This document shows, piece by piece, positions 16,076-25,454 of a stretch of DNA of 64,000 bases. The stretch's first letter is position 1; every line of letters starts with the position of its first letter. The position numbers and the translations under genes are program-made. Under the pieces are notes generated by a model. The model was not told the DNA's origin, made no database searches, and worked only from the letters and a program-made list of their open reading frames with translations. Source of the stretch: Coriobacteriia bacterium (GTDB lineage: Bacteria > Actinomycetota > Coriobacteriia > WRKU01 > WQUG01); assembly GCA_009779855.1 (NCBI GenBank), contig WRBC01000001.1, positions 149,348 to 213,347 of the forward strand. Direction: 5' to 3'.

Positions 16076-17443
16076 ATGTTTGATAGCTTAGCTAATCGCT
16101 TACAAGAGGTTTTTACTAATCTGAATCGCAAGGGTGTTTTAAGCGAAGCAGATGTTGACGCAGCCATGCGTGAAATCCGCTTGGCGCTGCTTGAAGCTGA
16201 CGTTAATTTTAAAGTAGTCAAAACCTTTATCGCACGTGTTCGTGAGCGTGCAGTGGGTGCAGATGTAATGAATTCGCTTACCCCAGGTCAACAGGTAGTC
16301 AAGATTGTACTGGATGAACTCACTAAGCTACTGGGGGAGAAGCCTACGCATATGGTACTGGGCAATCGTATGCCTAGCGTTATTATGATGGTAGGCCTGC
16401 AGGGTTCTGGTAAAACTACTGCAACTTCAAAGTTGGCGTGGAGACTACGTAAGCAAGGCAAGCGCCCCCTTATGGTTGCCTGTGACGTTCATAGGCCGGC
16501 AGCGATCGATCAGCTAGAGGCATTGGGGCGTGAATTACGGATACCTGTCTATCGCGGACAGGGGGCATCTGCGGGTGATGCTGTAGCTACTGCAGCTGAT
16601 GGTGTTAGGCATGCTGTTGATAATATGCTTGATGTGGTCATTGTTGACACGGCAGGTCGCTTGCACGTGGATGAAGAAATGATGGCAGAAGCCACAGCGA
16701 TTAAGCAGGCAGTAAAGCCAGATCAAATACTCATGGTAGTAGATGCCATGACAGGTCAGGATGCCGTTAATGTCACTGCAGAGTTTAGCAAGGTGCTCGA
16801 CTTTGATGGTCTTATCATGTCAAAGCTTGACGGTGATGCTCGTGGTGGTGCAGCACTCTCAATTCGCGAGGTAACCGGCAAGCCAATTCTTTTTGCCTCA
16901 GAGGGGGAGAAGCCATCTAGTCTAGATGAGTTCCACCCAGACCGCATGGCAAAGCGTATTCTAGGTATGGGTGACGTTGTTAGCCTAATTGAAACGGCCA
17001 TGGATGCAGACCTCACAGAAGAAATTAGTGAATGGGATGAGGAGCGTCTAAAAAAAGGACAGTTCACCTTTGATGATTTTTTGAAGAGCATCAAGCAAAT
17101 GCGCAAGATGGGTGGCATAGGTGCCATTATGAAGATGCTTCCTGGTGGGGGAGCAGGCATTCCTGATGGGGCTGTTGACGATAAGCAAATAGCGCGCATG
17201 GAGGCAATCATTTTTTCTATGACGCCAAAAGAGCGCAGCAATCCAAAGCTACTGAATGGTTCACGTCGTGCCCGTATTGCTACGGGTTCAGGCACCACCG
17301 TTGTGGAAGTTAATCGTCTTATGAAGCAATTCAATGAGGCTCAAAAGATGATGAAACAGTTTAGCGGTGGTGGCGGCGGTAAAGGGAAAGGCAAGAAGGG
17401 CCGCAGGGGTCGCGGAGGTTTCCCAGGCGGGCTGCCTTTTTAA
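16076..17443 (+). CDS. ffh: Signal recognition particle protein Ffh
   Basis: 456 residues. N domain (FDSLANRLQEVF), G domain with GLQGSGKTT, DTAGRLHVDE and SKLDGDARGGAALS, then the methionine-rich M domain (DFLKSIKQMRKMGG, MTPKERSNPKLLNGSRRARIATGSG) that binds the RNA and signal peptides. The C-terminus is Gly/Lys/Arg-rich. It targets membrane and secreted proteins co-translationally to FtsY and Sec. ATG at 16076 matches the usual N-terminus MFDSLA and has AAGGGTG upstream. The neighbours ylxM and ftsY are not present here. Confidence 0.97.
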   Translation: MFDSLANRLQEVFTNLNRKGVLSEADVDAAMREIRLALLEADVNFKVVKTFIARVRERAVGADVMNSLTPGQQVVKIVLDELTKLLGEKPTHMVLGNRMPSVIMMVGLQGSGKTTATSKLAWRLRKQGKRPLMVACDVHRPAAIDQLEALGRELRIPVYRGQGASAGDAVATAADGVRHAVDNMLDVVIVDTAGRLHVDEEMMAEATAIKQAVKPDQILMVVDAMTGQDAVNVTAEFSKVLDFDGLIMSKLDGDARGGAALSIREVTGKPILFASEGEKPSSLDEFHPDRMAKRILGMGDVVSLIETAMDADLTEEISEWDEERLKKGQFTFDDFLKSIKQMRKMGGIGAIMKMLPGGGAGIPDGAVDDKQIARMEAIIFSMTPKERSNPKLLNGSRRARIATGSGTTVVEVNRLMKQFNEAQKMMKQFSGGGGGKGKGKKGRRGRGGFPGGLPF

Positions 17444-17468
17444 CTTTAGTGTCTCCCCCAACCTTGTC

Positions 17469-18251
17469 TTACTTCCGTTTTAGATTGAGCAGTATTACAG
17501 CGCCTAGCACGTCGCGGAATTGCTTGCCTCGGTGCAGGAATCCGCGCAGGTTTCTACCTGTTGCCTTGTGTGCCATGGTAGTTTCAATTTCTTTTACGCG
17601 GTAGTCTGCGCGCAGGGCTCGCACGGTTAAGGTTACCTCTACTCCGTAGCCTTTCGCAAAAGGACGGATGTGTGTTAGACAGGCCTGGGTTACAGCACGT
17701 TGTCCCGATAAGGGGGCTTGGAAATCTTCATCTTTTCCTCCTGCTTTGCGGATCTCGAAACGGGCAAGGCTTTTCACTAGTCCAAAGCCAGCTTTAGTTA
17801 CTGGCCTCGGGAAGCGTGCGATAGACATGTCGACTTCACCTTTTAGTACAGGAGCTAGGAGCAATTTCGCTTGACTAGCAGTGTCTGCTAAATCGGCATC
17901 CAGCAATAGGATAATGTCTGCGTCCTCATGTTGCTTTGCTGCATGCTCTAGGACAGGGCCCTTGCCTACATTGCGCGTTGATCTGATAACGCGCGCACCA
18001 GCATCAACAGCAAGCTGTGCTGTATCATCCTTGCTGCCATCATCAATGACAACAACACGACTTACTTCTGGGATACCCTTCACAGCATTAATGGTCGCAG
18101 TAATGCGTTCTTCTTCGTTAAAAGCGGGGATAAGGGCAACAACCTTGGGGTTTTCGGGCAGGACGGCACGTCCTTGTTCTAGTTGCTCAAAAGGACAGAC
18201 TTGATTGTTAGACTCTGTGTTAGGTACTGATAGGTTAATCTTTTTTGTCAT
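17469..18251 (-). CDS. Family 2 glycosyltransferase
   Basis: 260 residues, one GT-A domain and no membrane helix. Motifs are VVALIPAFNEEERI, VVVIDDGSKDDT, NVGKGPVLEHA and the metal-binding LLLDADLAD; GQRAVTQACL and a basic C-terminus follow. It resembles dolichol-phosphate-mannose-synthase-like enzymes that act on polyprenyl phosphate. The start overlaps the last base of murJ, so both are read from one transcript and may act on the same lipid carrier. The sugar is unknown. Confidence 0.88.
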   Translation of the reverse strand: MTKKINLSVPNTESNNQVCPFEQLEQGRAVLPENPKVVALIPAFNEEERITATINAVKGIPEVSRVVVIDDGSKDDTAQLAVDAGARVIRSTRNVGKGPVLEHAAKQHEDADIILLLDADLADTASQAKLLLAPVLKGEVDMSIARFPRPVTKAGFGLVKSLARFEIRKAGGKDEDFQAPLSGQRAVTQACLTHIRPFAKGYGVEVTLTVRALRADYRVKEIETTMAHKATGRNLRGFLHRGKQFRDVLGAVILLNLKRK

Positions 18252-20005
18252 TAAGCTTTACTCCTGCTCAGTTTTCTCTTAATGGTCTTGCCGAAGTCGT
18301 TTATTTCCTGGATGCCCAGTATTCTTGCCATGACTACAGTAAGAATAAGGCCTAGAATTCCGATAATAATTACAACGATTAATCCTAGGATTCTGTCGTC
18401 AGGAATAAAGTTTCCTTGGGCAAGAACGTCAGCTAGGAACCTTGAACCGTAGTAGGAGAAGGCTCCAACCAATAGGGCAGCAACGGCCATTTTTGCAAAA
18501 ACAACTACAAAGGATCTGATATCAAACGAACCAATCTTTCGGCGCAGCAGATAAAGAAGTGTTAAGAAAAGCAGCACAAAGAAGATACCATCAGAGATGG
18601 GAATGCCGACTACACCTAGAGCTACGTGTGAAACGATATTCCCTGTCAAAAAAAGATATCCGACAACCTGTATTATCGTTAACGCAAAATTTGCAAGGGC
18701 GGGCGTCCAGGTATCACTTAGCGAATAAAATGCACGCAGCAAGTACATGAGTCCTGCGAAAAAGACGAGGCTAACTGCCCAGGTTTGCAGCACTACTACG
18801 ATGGGATAAGCGTCCGCTGCTTCCATACGCCCACCTACATAAAGTGATATAAGTGGACCAGCAAGACCAAACATGAGGGCAGATGCTGGCAGCATAAGAA
18901 GTGTTGTTGTGCGTAAACCAGATACAAGTGATGTCTTGAACTCTGTCATATTCTTATCAGTTGCAGCCTTTGATAACTCTGTAAAAAGCGCAGTCGCTAC
19001 AGATACCGCAATAATGCCATAGGGCAAGTTATGCCAAATACTTGCGAAATGTATTACGGCCTGACTGCCTTCACCTGTGGTTGCTGCGGTGGCATTTCGT
19101 ACTGAAACTGCAACTAGATTACAGCCGACGTAGAAAATCATGGGCAAGGCTAGTTTTAGCATTGTGCGAAGCTCAGGATCCTTCAAGTCAATGCCAATGT
19201 AGAGCTTAAAACCTGTTTTTCGAAGAGAAGGAATCATGACCAGGAACATTACCAATACCCCAAGTGAAGTACCCACAGCGATGAAAGTAAGGGTAGACAT
19301 ATTTTCTATGTACATTGTGCTGGCAACCAGCAGAAAGACTATGACAACCAGATTGTTAAAAACAGGTCCTAGTGATGCCCATAGGTATTTACGCTGAGCA
19401 TTGAGTAGTGCCTGAATAATCATGCCAACGCCGTAGAATACTGCTTGAATGGCAAAGAACCTAAAGAAGAAACTTGCAAGCTCTAATAGTTCTGCTACAT
19501 CCCCCGTGTCTCCTGCTAAGAAGTACTGTGTCCACATGATGGGCTTGGGAAATAATATGCCCAGTAGCGCAATGGCGCCCAGTACCACGGCAAAGAGTGT
19601 CATCAAGTTGCCTGCAAAACGCCAGGAAGCTTCGTCCCCGCGTTCTTTACGGATGCGCATAAAGGTAGGAATGAAGACCGAGAATAAAACGCCACCGGCG
19701 ATAAGCTCGAAAATCATGTTAGACATGTTGTTGGACGCGGTATAAGCACTAGCTGCAGCTGAAGTTCCTAGCGCAAGTGCAAGTGCCCAGGCACGTACAA
19801 AACCAGTAATGCGAGATAAGGTAGTAGCAACCACCATGATTAAGGTTGACTTACCAACCTGCGCCTCTTCTAGGGCAGACTTTCCCTCTTCGTTTTCTAA
19901 GGAATTACCTTCAGGGGTGGAACTACTTCCATCCTTTGAAAGAGTCTGCTGGTCGTGCTTTTCGTTTTCCTCCATTTTTGACATGGCATCTATGATAGTT
20001 GACAT
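18251..20005 (-). CDS. murJ: Lipid II flippase MurJ (MviN)
   Basis: 584 residues with about 14 membrane helices after a charged 50-residue cytoplasmic N-terminus. Family marks are LIMVVATTLSRITGFVRAW at the first helix, NMIFELIAGGVLFSVFIPTF, GVGMIIQALLNAQ and the Arg-rich core loops. It moves lipid II across the membrane for peptidoglycan synthesis. The start at 20005 lacks a strong ribosome binding site; later ATGs at about residues 8 and 11 are possible. Divergent from pyrG. Expressed with the GT2 gene. Confidence 0.94.
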   Translation of the reverse strand: MSTIIDAMSKMEENEKHDQQTLSKDGSSSTPEGNSLENEEGKSALEEAQVGKSTLIMVVATTLSRITGFVRAWALALALGTSAAASAYTASNNMSNMIFELIAGGVLFSVFIPTFMRIRKERGDEASWRFAGNLMTLFAVVLGAIALLGILFPKPIMWTQYFLAGDTGDVAELLELASFFFRFFAIQAVFYGVGMIIQALLNAQRKYLWASLGPVFNNLVVIVFLLVASTMYIENMSTLTFIAVGTSLGVLVMFLVMIPSLRKTGFKLYIGIDLKDPELRTMLKLALPMIFYVGCNLVAVSVRNATAATTGEGSQAVIHFASIWHNLPYGIIAVSVATALFTELSKAATDKNMTEFKTSLVSGLRTTTLLMLPASALMFGLAGPLISLYVGGRMEAADAYPIVVVLQTWAVSLVFFAGLMYLLRAFYSLSDTWTPALANFALTIIQVVGYLFLTGNIVSHVALGVVGIPISDGIFFVLLFLTLLYLLRRKIGSFDIRSFVVVFAKMAVAALLVGAFSYYGSRFLADVLAQGNFIPDDRILGLIVVIIIGILGLILTVVMARILGIQEINDFGKTIKRKLSRSKA

Positions 20006-20224
20006 GGATGCTCTGTGCGATAGAGTTACGGTCTTGAATCTTTCGCGGAAGGAAAGGAATAGATGGACTAATCCGTGCGATCGTAAGCCTGTAACCAGTT
20101 TCGTTTGATAAATCGTTGCTCTTCCATCCTTTATTGTGGGCTACAATAAAATACCGTATGAACAAATCACTAGGGTCATTAGATGGGCTGCAATAGCCCC
20201 ATAAACATGAGAGGTTGATATCGT

Positions 20225-21892
20225 ATGGGATTGAGCACGGACAGTAGCGGGACTGGGGCTGCGCTCAGCAACAGAAAAGCAAAGCATATCTTTGTGACAG
20301 GGGGCGTTGTTTCGTCACTTGGCAAGGGAATTACTGCTGCTTCTTTAGGGCTCTTGCTCAAATCGCGCGGCTATAAAGTCACGATGCAAAAACTTGATCC
20401 TTATCTAAACATTGATCCAGGCATGATGAGTCCCTATCAACATGGTGAAGTCTTCGTAACAGAAGATGGGGCAGAGACTGATCTTGACCTAGGGCACTAC
20501 GAACGTTTTGTCGATGAAGCGATGACGCGTGATAGCAGTGTTACCTCAGGTTCAGTCTACTATGACCTTATTCAGCGTGAACGCACAGGAGACTTTTCTG
20601 GTGGCACCATTCAGGTGGTTCCTCACCTTACTAATGAGGTCAAAGATCGCATTAAGCGTCTTGCCTTAGATACAGACGCTGACTTTGTTATTACCGAGGT
20701 TGGCGGCACCGTGGGTGACATTGAGTCACTTCCTTTCGTAGAGGCAATTAGGCAGATGCGCCGTGATGTTGGGCGGGAAAATGTTTGCTATATTCACGTA
20801 ACCCTTGTTCCCTGGTTAGAGGCTGCTCATGAGATGAAGACTAAGCCTACACAGCACAGTGTTCAGCAGTTGCGCAGTCAAGGCATCCATCCTAATTTTG
20901 TCGTTTGTCGCTGTGAGCGTGAGATCGAACAAGATTTGCTCGACAAGGTTGCACTATTTTGCGATATAGAGACAGAGCGTGTTCTTACCGCGCAGGATTC
21001 TGAATCATTATTGCTAGTTCCCCGTGAGCTACAGGCGCAGGGCTTCGACACTAAAATCTTAGAGCGCTTTGGCATGGCCTTGAACCAGTCTGACCTTAGC
21101 GACTGGTGTGGCTTCATTGAAAAGACTCGCAGCTTGCGTGAAAGTGTACGTATAGCACTTGTGGGAAAGTATGTACAACTTCCTGACGCTTACCTGTCAG
21201 TAACTGAGGCTCTTGATCATGCGGGCGTTTATCATGATCACCTAATCCAGCTTGAGTGGATTGATGCAGGAAATCTGAGCCCTGAAGAAGTCAAAGATGC
21301 CCTAAAAGGCTTCGACGGCATTTTGGTCCCCGGGGGCTTTGGGGAACGCGGTTCAGAAAGCAAAAAAGCTGCGGCGCAGTTTGCTCGCGAGAACAAGGTT
21401 CCTTTCCTGGGAATTTGCCTCGGAATGCAAATGGCGGTTGCAGAGTTTGCGCGCAATGTTGCAGATATGAAAGGGGCAGGTTCATATGAGTTTGATCCAA
21501 GCACATCCTACCCGGTAATTCATCTGCTTTCAGGAAAAGAGGGCTCTGACTTTACCGATGGTGCCATGAGGCTTGGGGCAAAGGATATCAAAATCACCCC
21601 TAATTCGATTGCCCATGAAATATACACTACCCTTGAGGCTAGCGAACGTCACCGCCACCGCCAAGGCATCAACAATGAGTATCGCAAGCACCTTGAAGAC
21701 GCAGGACTTGTTGTCTCAGGCACTTCTACCTGTGGTGAGGTTATCGAAATGATAGAGCTCCCTCGAAGCATACACCCCTGGTTCGTTGGAACGCAGGGCC
21801 ATCCAGAATTCAAAAGTCGCGCAACACGACCCTCTCCTGTTTTTGCAAGCTTTATAGGGGCGGCGATTACCCATAAGGAGCAAGCATCTTGA
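20225..21892 (+). CDS. pyrG: CTP synthase
   Basis: 555 residues. The amidoligase domain begins with KHIFVTGGVVSSLGKGITAASLG; the class I glutaminase domain has the nucleophile loop GICLGMQM and the late GHPEFKSR. It makes CTP from UTP and glutamine. About 18 extra residues precede the core. GAGAGG lies upstream of the ATG. A TACAAT at 20142-20147 may be its -10, and a small GGGCT-AGCCC hairpin lies in the leader. The stop overlaps the next start (TTGA). Confidence 0.97.
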   Translation: MGLSTDSSGTGAALSNRKAKHIFVTGGVVSSLGKGITAASLGLLLKSRGYKVTMQKLDPYLNIDPGMMSPYQHGEVFVTEDGAETDLDLGHYERFVDEAMTRDSSVTSGSVYYDLIQRERTGDFSGGTIQVVPHLTNEVKDRIKRLALDTDADFVITEVGGTVGDIESLPFVEAIRQMRRDVGRENVCYIHVTLVPWLEAAHEMKTKPTQHSVQQLRSQGIHPNFVVCRCEREIEQDLLDKVALFCDIETERVLTAQDSESLLLVPRELQAQGFDTKILERFGMALNQSDLSDWCGFIEKTRSLRESVRIALVGKYVQLPDAYLSVTEALDHAGVYHDHLIQLEWIDAGNLSPEEVKDALKGFDGILVPGGFGERGSESKKAAAQFARENKVPFLGICLGMQMAVAEFARNVADMKGAGSYEFDPSTSYPVIHLLSGKEGSDFTDGAMRLGAKDIKITPNSIAHEIYTTLEASERHRHRQGINNEYRKHLEDAGLVVSGTSTCGEVIEMIELPRSIHPWFVGTQGHPEFKSRATRPSPVFASFIGAAITHKEQAS

Positions 21893-23178
21893 GGTTAGTA
21901 TGGGGAACAGCCATAGAATTGCAAAATCAGCGCAAGGGCTATCAAGAATTGCTAGTAACAATAGAGGATCGTGACGATCAGGCAAAAGCCATTTGCTATC
22001 CAGAATTAAGTGGCACAGTTAAACTGGGTGACAGAGTCTTGCTTAATACCACTGCTGTTGATTTAGGTTTGGGTACGGGGGGTAAGCACTTTGTTGTTGC
22101 CCGCGGTGCTGGTGCAGAGGAAGACTCAGGTAAAGACAGCGTCCAATTTGAAGATGCGATGCAGCCAGAAGCTGGTCATTTGATGAAGTTACGCTATTCG
22201 CCCCATCAACATAATGTACTTAGTGTCGAGGCTCAGGAGTCTCCTTATCATGCAGTGATGGAAAGTCGCGACAGTCTAGAGGGTGTACCTGTAGTTTGCT
22301 GTGGACTACATAGCCAGGTACCTTTAGTTGCAGCAGCCATAAAGAAGGCCATGCCAACGCTGACAGTTGGTTATGTTATGGATGATGCGGCGGCTCTGGC
22401 TTTGAACCTTTCAAAAGTGCTAGCTGATTCGGTAGAGGCAGGCCTTATAGATGTCACCGTATCTACGGGTCAGGCATTCGGCGGACAAATTGAGGCTATT
22501 AACGTGCATTCTGGTCTTCTTGCCGCAGTGCATGTGGGTGGTTGTGATGTGGTTATTACGGGTATTGGTCCTGGCCTTGCTGGCACAGGTACTCCTTTTG
22601 GACATGGGGGAGTCGTCCAGGGGGAAGCCGTTAACGCAGTGGCATCCCTGGGTGGGGTTCCTGTTGTTTGCCTGCGCATGTCTCAGGCTGATACACGCGA
22701 CAGACACCTGGGAATCAGCCATCATTCCTTGACAGCCTTATCTAGGGTGGCTCTGGCCCCAGCGACTATTGCGATACCTCATATGGATGAAGGTTGTCCT
22801 GTGCGCGAACGAGTTGATGAAGAACTGGACGAGTTACCCAATGCGGCAGGACATATGGCCTTCCAGCTAGAAGAATCTTTTTATGATGAAAAGACCTTGC
22901 GTGGAGTAAATGTCACTACAATGGGACGTGACTACTTTCAAGATCCTCTTTTCTATGAAGCAGCTAGCGCGGCAGGGGCAACTGCTGCCATGATGGCAGT
23001 TATGACCATTGAAGAAGAGGCGACCGCGGCAGTCAAAAAGGCAGAAGAGGCTGCTGCAGGTGCCGTGTTTGGTGGTTGTAGTGCGGCGTTAGACACAGAT
23101 ACAGGCTCAGCGAAGCTTGTCTGCGAAAGTACTTGCTCGCAGGCAGGTAGCTGTCCTTCAGCAAATAGTTGCGTATGA
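21889..23178 (+). CDS. DUF3866 family protein
   Basis: 429 residues, soluble. The conserved parts are the N-terminal beta domain (RLVWGTAIELQNQRKGYQELLV, KLGDRVLLNTTAVDLGLGTGG) and a Rossmann-like core with VVCCGLHSQVPLVAAAI, VDVTVSTGQAFGGQIEAINVHSGL-type sequence, ITGIGPGLAGTGTPFGHGG and SQADTRDRHLGISHHS. Members are found near recN, pyrG and xerD in actinobacteria; no function is established. The start is TTG in a TTGA overlap with pyrG. The last 60 residues are an alanine- and cysteine-rich tail with six cysteines, not part of the core domain. Confidence 0.85.
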   Translation: MRLVWGTAIELQNQRKGYQELLVTIEDRDDQAKAICYPELSGTVKLGDRVLLNTTAVDLGLGTGGKHFVVARGAGAEEDSGKDSVQFEDAMQPEAGHLMKLRYSPHQHNVLSVEAQESPYHAVMESRDSLEGVPVVCCGLHSQVPLVAAAIKKAMPTLTVGYVMDDAAALALNLSKVLADSVEAGLIDVTVSTGQAFGGQIEAINVHSGLLAAVHVGGCDVVITGIGPGLAGTGTPFGHGGVVQGEAVNAVASLGGVPVVCLRMSQADTRDRHLGISHHSLTALSRVALAPATIAIPHMDEGCPVRERVDEELDELPNAAGHMAFQLEESFYDEKTLRGVNVTTMGRDYFQDPLFYEAASAAGATAAMMAVMTIEEEATAAVKKAEEAAAGAVFGGCSAALDTDTGSAKLVCESTCSQAGSCPSANSCV

Positions 23179-23295
23179 CCATTGGGCGGACTTGTGTGCA
23201 TTAATAAAGGCTAGACATAGATTGGGTCTAGTAAACTCGTCTCGTCTGAAAAAGAAGTGCTCTTAATGCGAGACACGAATGAAAGAAGGATGCAA

Positions 23296-24408
23296 ATGAT
23301 TATTGGTGTGCCAGCAGAAATCAAGAACAATGAGTATCGCATTGGTTTGACTCCTGGTGCTGCAGCTGACTATGTGGCTCATGGTCACTCAGTTCTCATT
23401 GAAAAGGATGCCGGTTTGGGTTCTTCTTTTCCTAATGAACAGTATGTCGCTGCAGGATGTACGATTGTTGACACTGCTTCAGAGGTGTTTGAACGCGCTG
23501 ACATGATCATTAAAGTAAAAGAACCGCAAGCAAACGAAATCGAAATGCTGCGTGAGGGTCAGATTCTCTACACATACTTGCACCTTGCACCAGATCGTCC
23601 GCAGACCGAAGGCTTGATTAAATCAGGTGCTGTCTGTATTGCTTATGAAACAGTTGAACTTCCTGACGGCTCACTGCCCTTATTGGCTCCTATGTCAGAG
23701 GTTGCAGGGCGTATGGCGACCCAGGTTGGTGCGCATTTTCTAGAGAAGCCCTGCGGTGGTCGCGGTGTATTGATGGGTGGCGTTCCTGGTGTTGCCCCGG
23801 CAAACGTCATAGTTCTAGGTGGTGGTGTAGTGGGTACGAGTGCTGCCTACATTGCAAAAGGTATGGGTGCAAACGTCACCATTATGGATATCAACCTTGA
23901 GCGCCTGCGTTACCTAGACAATGTATGGGAAAACAAGGTGACGACACTGTTCTCATCGCGCGGTAACTTGTTAGAGGTTCTGCCGCAGGCTGACCTTGTG
24001 ATTGGCGCAATTTATATTCCTGGGGCGCGTGCTCCGTGGCTTGTTACTCGTGATATGTTAAGCCTGATGAAGCCAGGTGCTGTAGCAGTAGATGTTGCCA
24101 TTGACCAGGGCGGCTGTATCGAAACTTCAGTTCCTACTACGCATGCTGACCCTACCTTTTTTGTTGATGGTATTTTGCATTATGGTGTTGCTAACATGCC
24201 TGGTGCTGTACCCAATACTTCAACACGTGCGCTAAATAACGCGACACTACGTTATGGCTTGAATATCGCAAACAAGGGCTGGAAGCAGGCTTTGCGCGAT
24301 GATGCTTCGTTGGCACGTGGGGCAAATGTTATTGAAGGTAAGGTAGTGTATGAATGTGTAGCAAAAGAACATAACCTAGAGTATGTCCCTCTAGAAAAGG
24401 TTCTTTAA
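23296..24408 (+). CDS. ald: Alanine dehydrogenase
   Basis: 370 residues, full length. The N-terminal MIIGVPAEIKNNEYRIGLTP and later KVKEPQANE are the substrate-binding region; VIVLGGGVVGTSAAYIA is the NAD-binding loop, followed by DINLERLRYLD, and AVDVAIDQGGCIETS closes the core. It interconverts alanine and pyruvate with NAD(H). ATG at 23296 was chosen because AGAAGGA lies just upstream and the family begins here; 13 more residues would be non-conserved. Confidence 0.96.
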   Translation: MIIGVPAEIKNNEYRIGLTPGAAADYVAHGHSVLIEKDAGLGSSFPNEQYVAAGCTIVDTASEVFERADMIIKVKEPQANEIEMLREGQILYTYLHLAPDRPQTEGLIKSGAVCIAYETVELPDGSLPLLAPMSEVAGRMATQVGAHFLEKPCGGRGVLMGGVPGVAPANVIVLGGGVVGTSAAYIAKGMGANVTIMDINLERLRYLDNVWENKVTTLFSSRGNLLEVLPQADLVIGAIYIPGARAPWLVTRDMLSLMKPGAVAVDVAIDQGGCIETSVPTTHADPTFFVDGILHYGVANMPGAVPNTSTRALNNATLRYGLNIANKGWKQALRDDASLARGANVIEGKVVYECVAKEHNLEYVPLEKVL

Positions 24409-24416
24409 ATTGCTCT

Positions 24417-25349
24417 ATGTCTGCTTTATTAGAAGATTTCTTAGCTTATCTAAGCATCGAGCGAGGGGCATCTCCTCATACGATTGAGGCTTATCGTCGT
24501 GATATCTCTGACTTTATTGACTGGGTTGACTCCCAGAAAAGACTAGAGCTTGAAACAGTTGCACGTGGTGATCTTGCAGACTACATTGCTGCGCTTAAAA
24601 AGGGAGAACATCCCTTATCGGCAAATTCGATTGAGCGCAGACTGTCTGCGATAAGTAGTTTCTGCAAATATTTGGCACGTGAAGGATTTTCGGTAAATTC
24701 TTCCGTGTCACAACTTGCTCGCAGAAAAAAGGATCAACGACTACCCGACTATCTTAGCGTCGCACAGATAGAGGCGCTTTTTGCAGCACTTAATCCTGAC
24801 TTGGCAGTAAATTTTGCTCTAGGTTTGCGTGACCGCACCATGGTGGAGTTACTTTACTCAAGTGGACTACGCGTAAGTGAACTTTGTAGTTTGCGCATAG
24901 ACCAAACAAACCTTGATGAGCAATTTATTCGTGTGATGGGAAAGGGCTCGAAAGAGCGCCTTGTTCCTTTGGGGGCTGTTGCCACACAGTGGTTAGATCG
25001 CTATCTGAAGCAAGAAAGGTCTGCGTTAAAGCCTAGACGTGGTTTACCTGCAACGACAGACAAAGTCTTCCTGACAACTAAGGGCAAGCCACTGTATAGG
25101 CAAGCAGTCTATGCTGTTGTGCGTGACGCTGGTGAGCGTGCTGGAATTAGCGGATTGCACCCCCATGTCCTGCGACATACCTTTGCGACTCACTTACTAG
25201 ATGGTGGGGCAGACCTTCGTGCATTGCAAGAAATGTTGGGGCATAGTGACCTATCGACTACGCAAATATATACGCATCTAAGTAGGGAACATTTGCACGA
25301 AGAGTATGTCTCTTCGCACCCGCGTGCAGGCAAGAGACTTGACGCATAA
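24417..25349 (+). CDS. xerD: Tyrosine recombinase XerD/XerC
   Basis: 310 residues. The N-terminal SAM-like domain is followed by the catalytic domain with R152, K176, H250, R253, H276 and nucleophile Y285, spaced exactly as in XerD. Motifs: SSGLRVSELC, GKGSKERLVPL, HPHVLRHTFATHLL and LGHSDLSTTQIYTHLS. It resolves chromosome dimers at dif. It starts eight bases after ald with only a weak ribosome binding site. The pyrG-DUF3866-ald-xerD order resembles actinobacterial cores, so this is likely the housekeeping enzyme, not a phage integrase. Confidence 0.94.
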   Translation: MSALLEDFLAYLSIERGASPHTIEAYRRDISDFIDWVDSQKRLELETVARGDLADYIAALKKGEHPLSANSIERRLSAISSFCKYLAREGFSVNSSVSQLARRKKDQRLPDYLSVAQIEALFAALNPDLAVNFALGLRDRTMVELLYSSGLRVSELCSLRIDQTNLDEQFIRVMGKGSKERLVPLGAVATQWLDRYLKQERSALKPRRGLPATTDKVFLTTKGKPLYRQAVYAVVRDAGERAGISGLHPHVLRHTFATHLLDGGADLRALQEMLGHSDLSTTQIYTHLSREHLHEEYVSSHPRAGKRLDA

Positions 25350-25454
25350 AAACGTGAATTATAGTGCTTGTCCTACGCAAGTAGGTCTAGTAAACTTATT
25401 TGTGAATATTGTTTTGCCATGAAGGAAAAACGTACGATAATGGGGAAGATGCAT

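Noticed and set aside
24417..25349. The tyrosine recombinase as a phage or island integrase
   Set aside because: Core gene neighbours and XerD-like length and spacing; no attachment-site repeats or tRNA beside it.
23224..25395. The same 13-base string GGTCTAGTAAACT upstream of ald and of the cytochrome gene
   Set aside because: A shared 13-mer is expected by chance in 64 kb; there is no palindrome or wider similarity.
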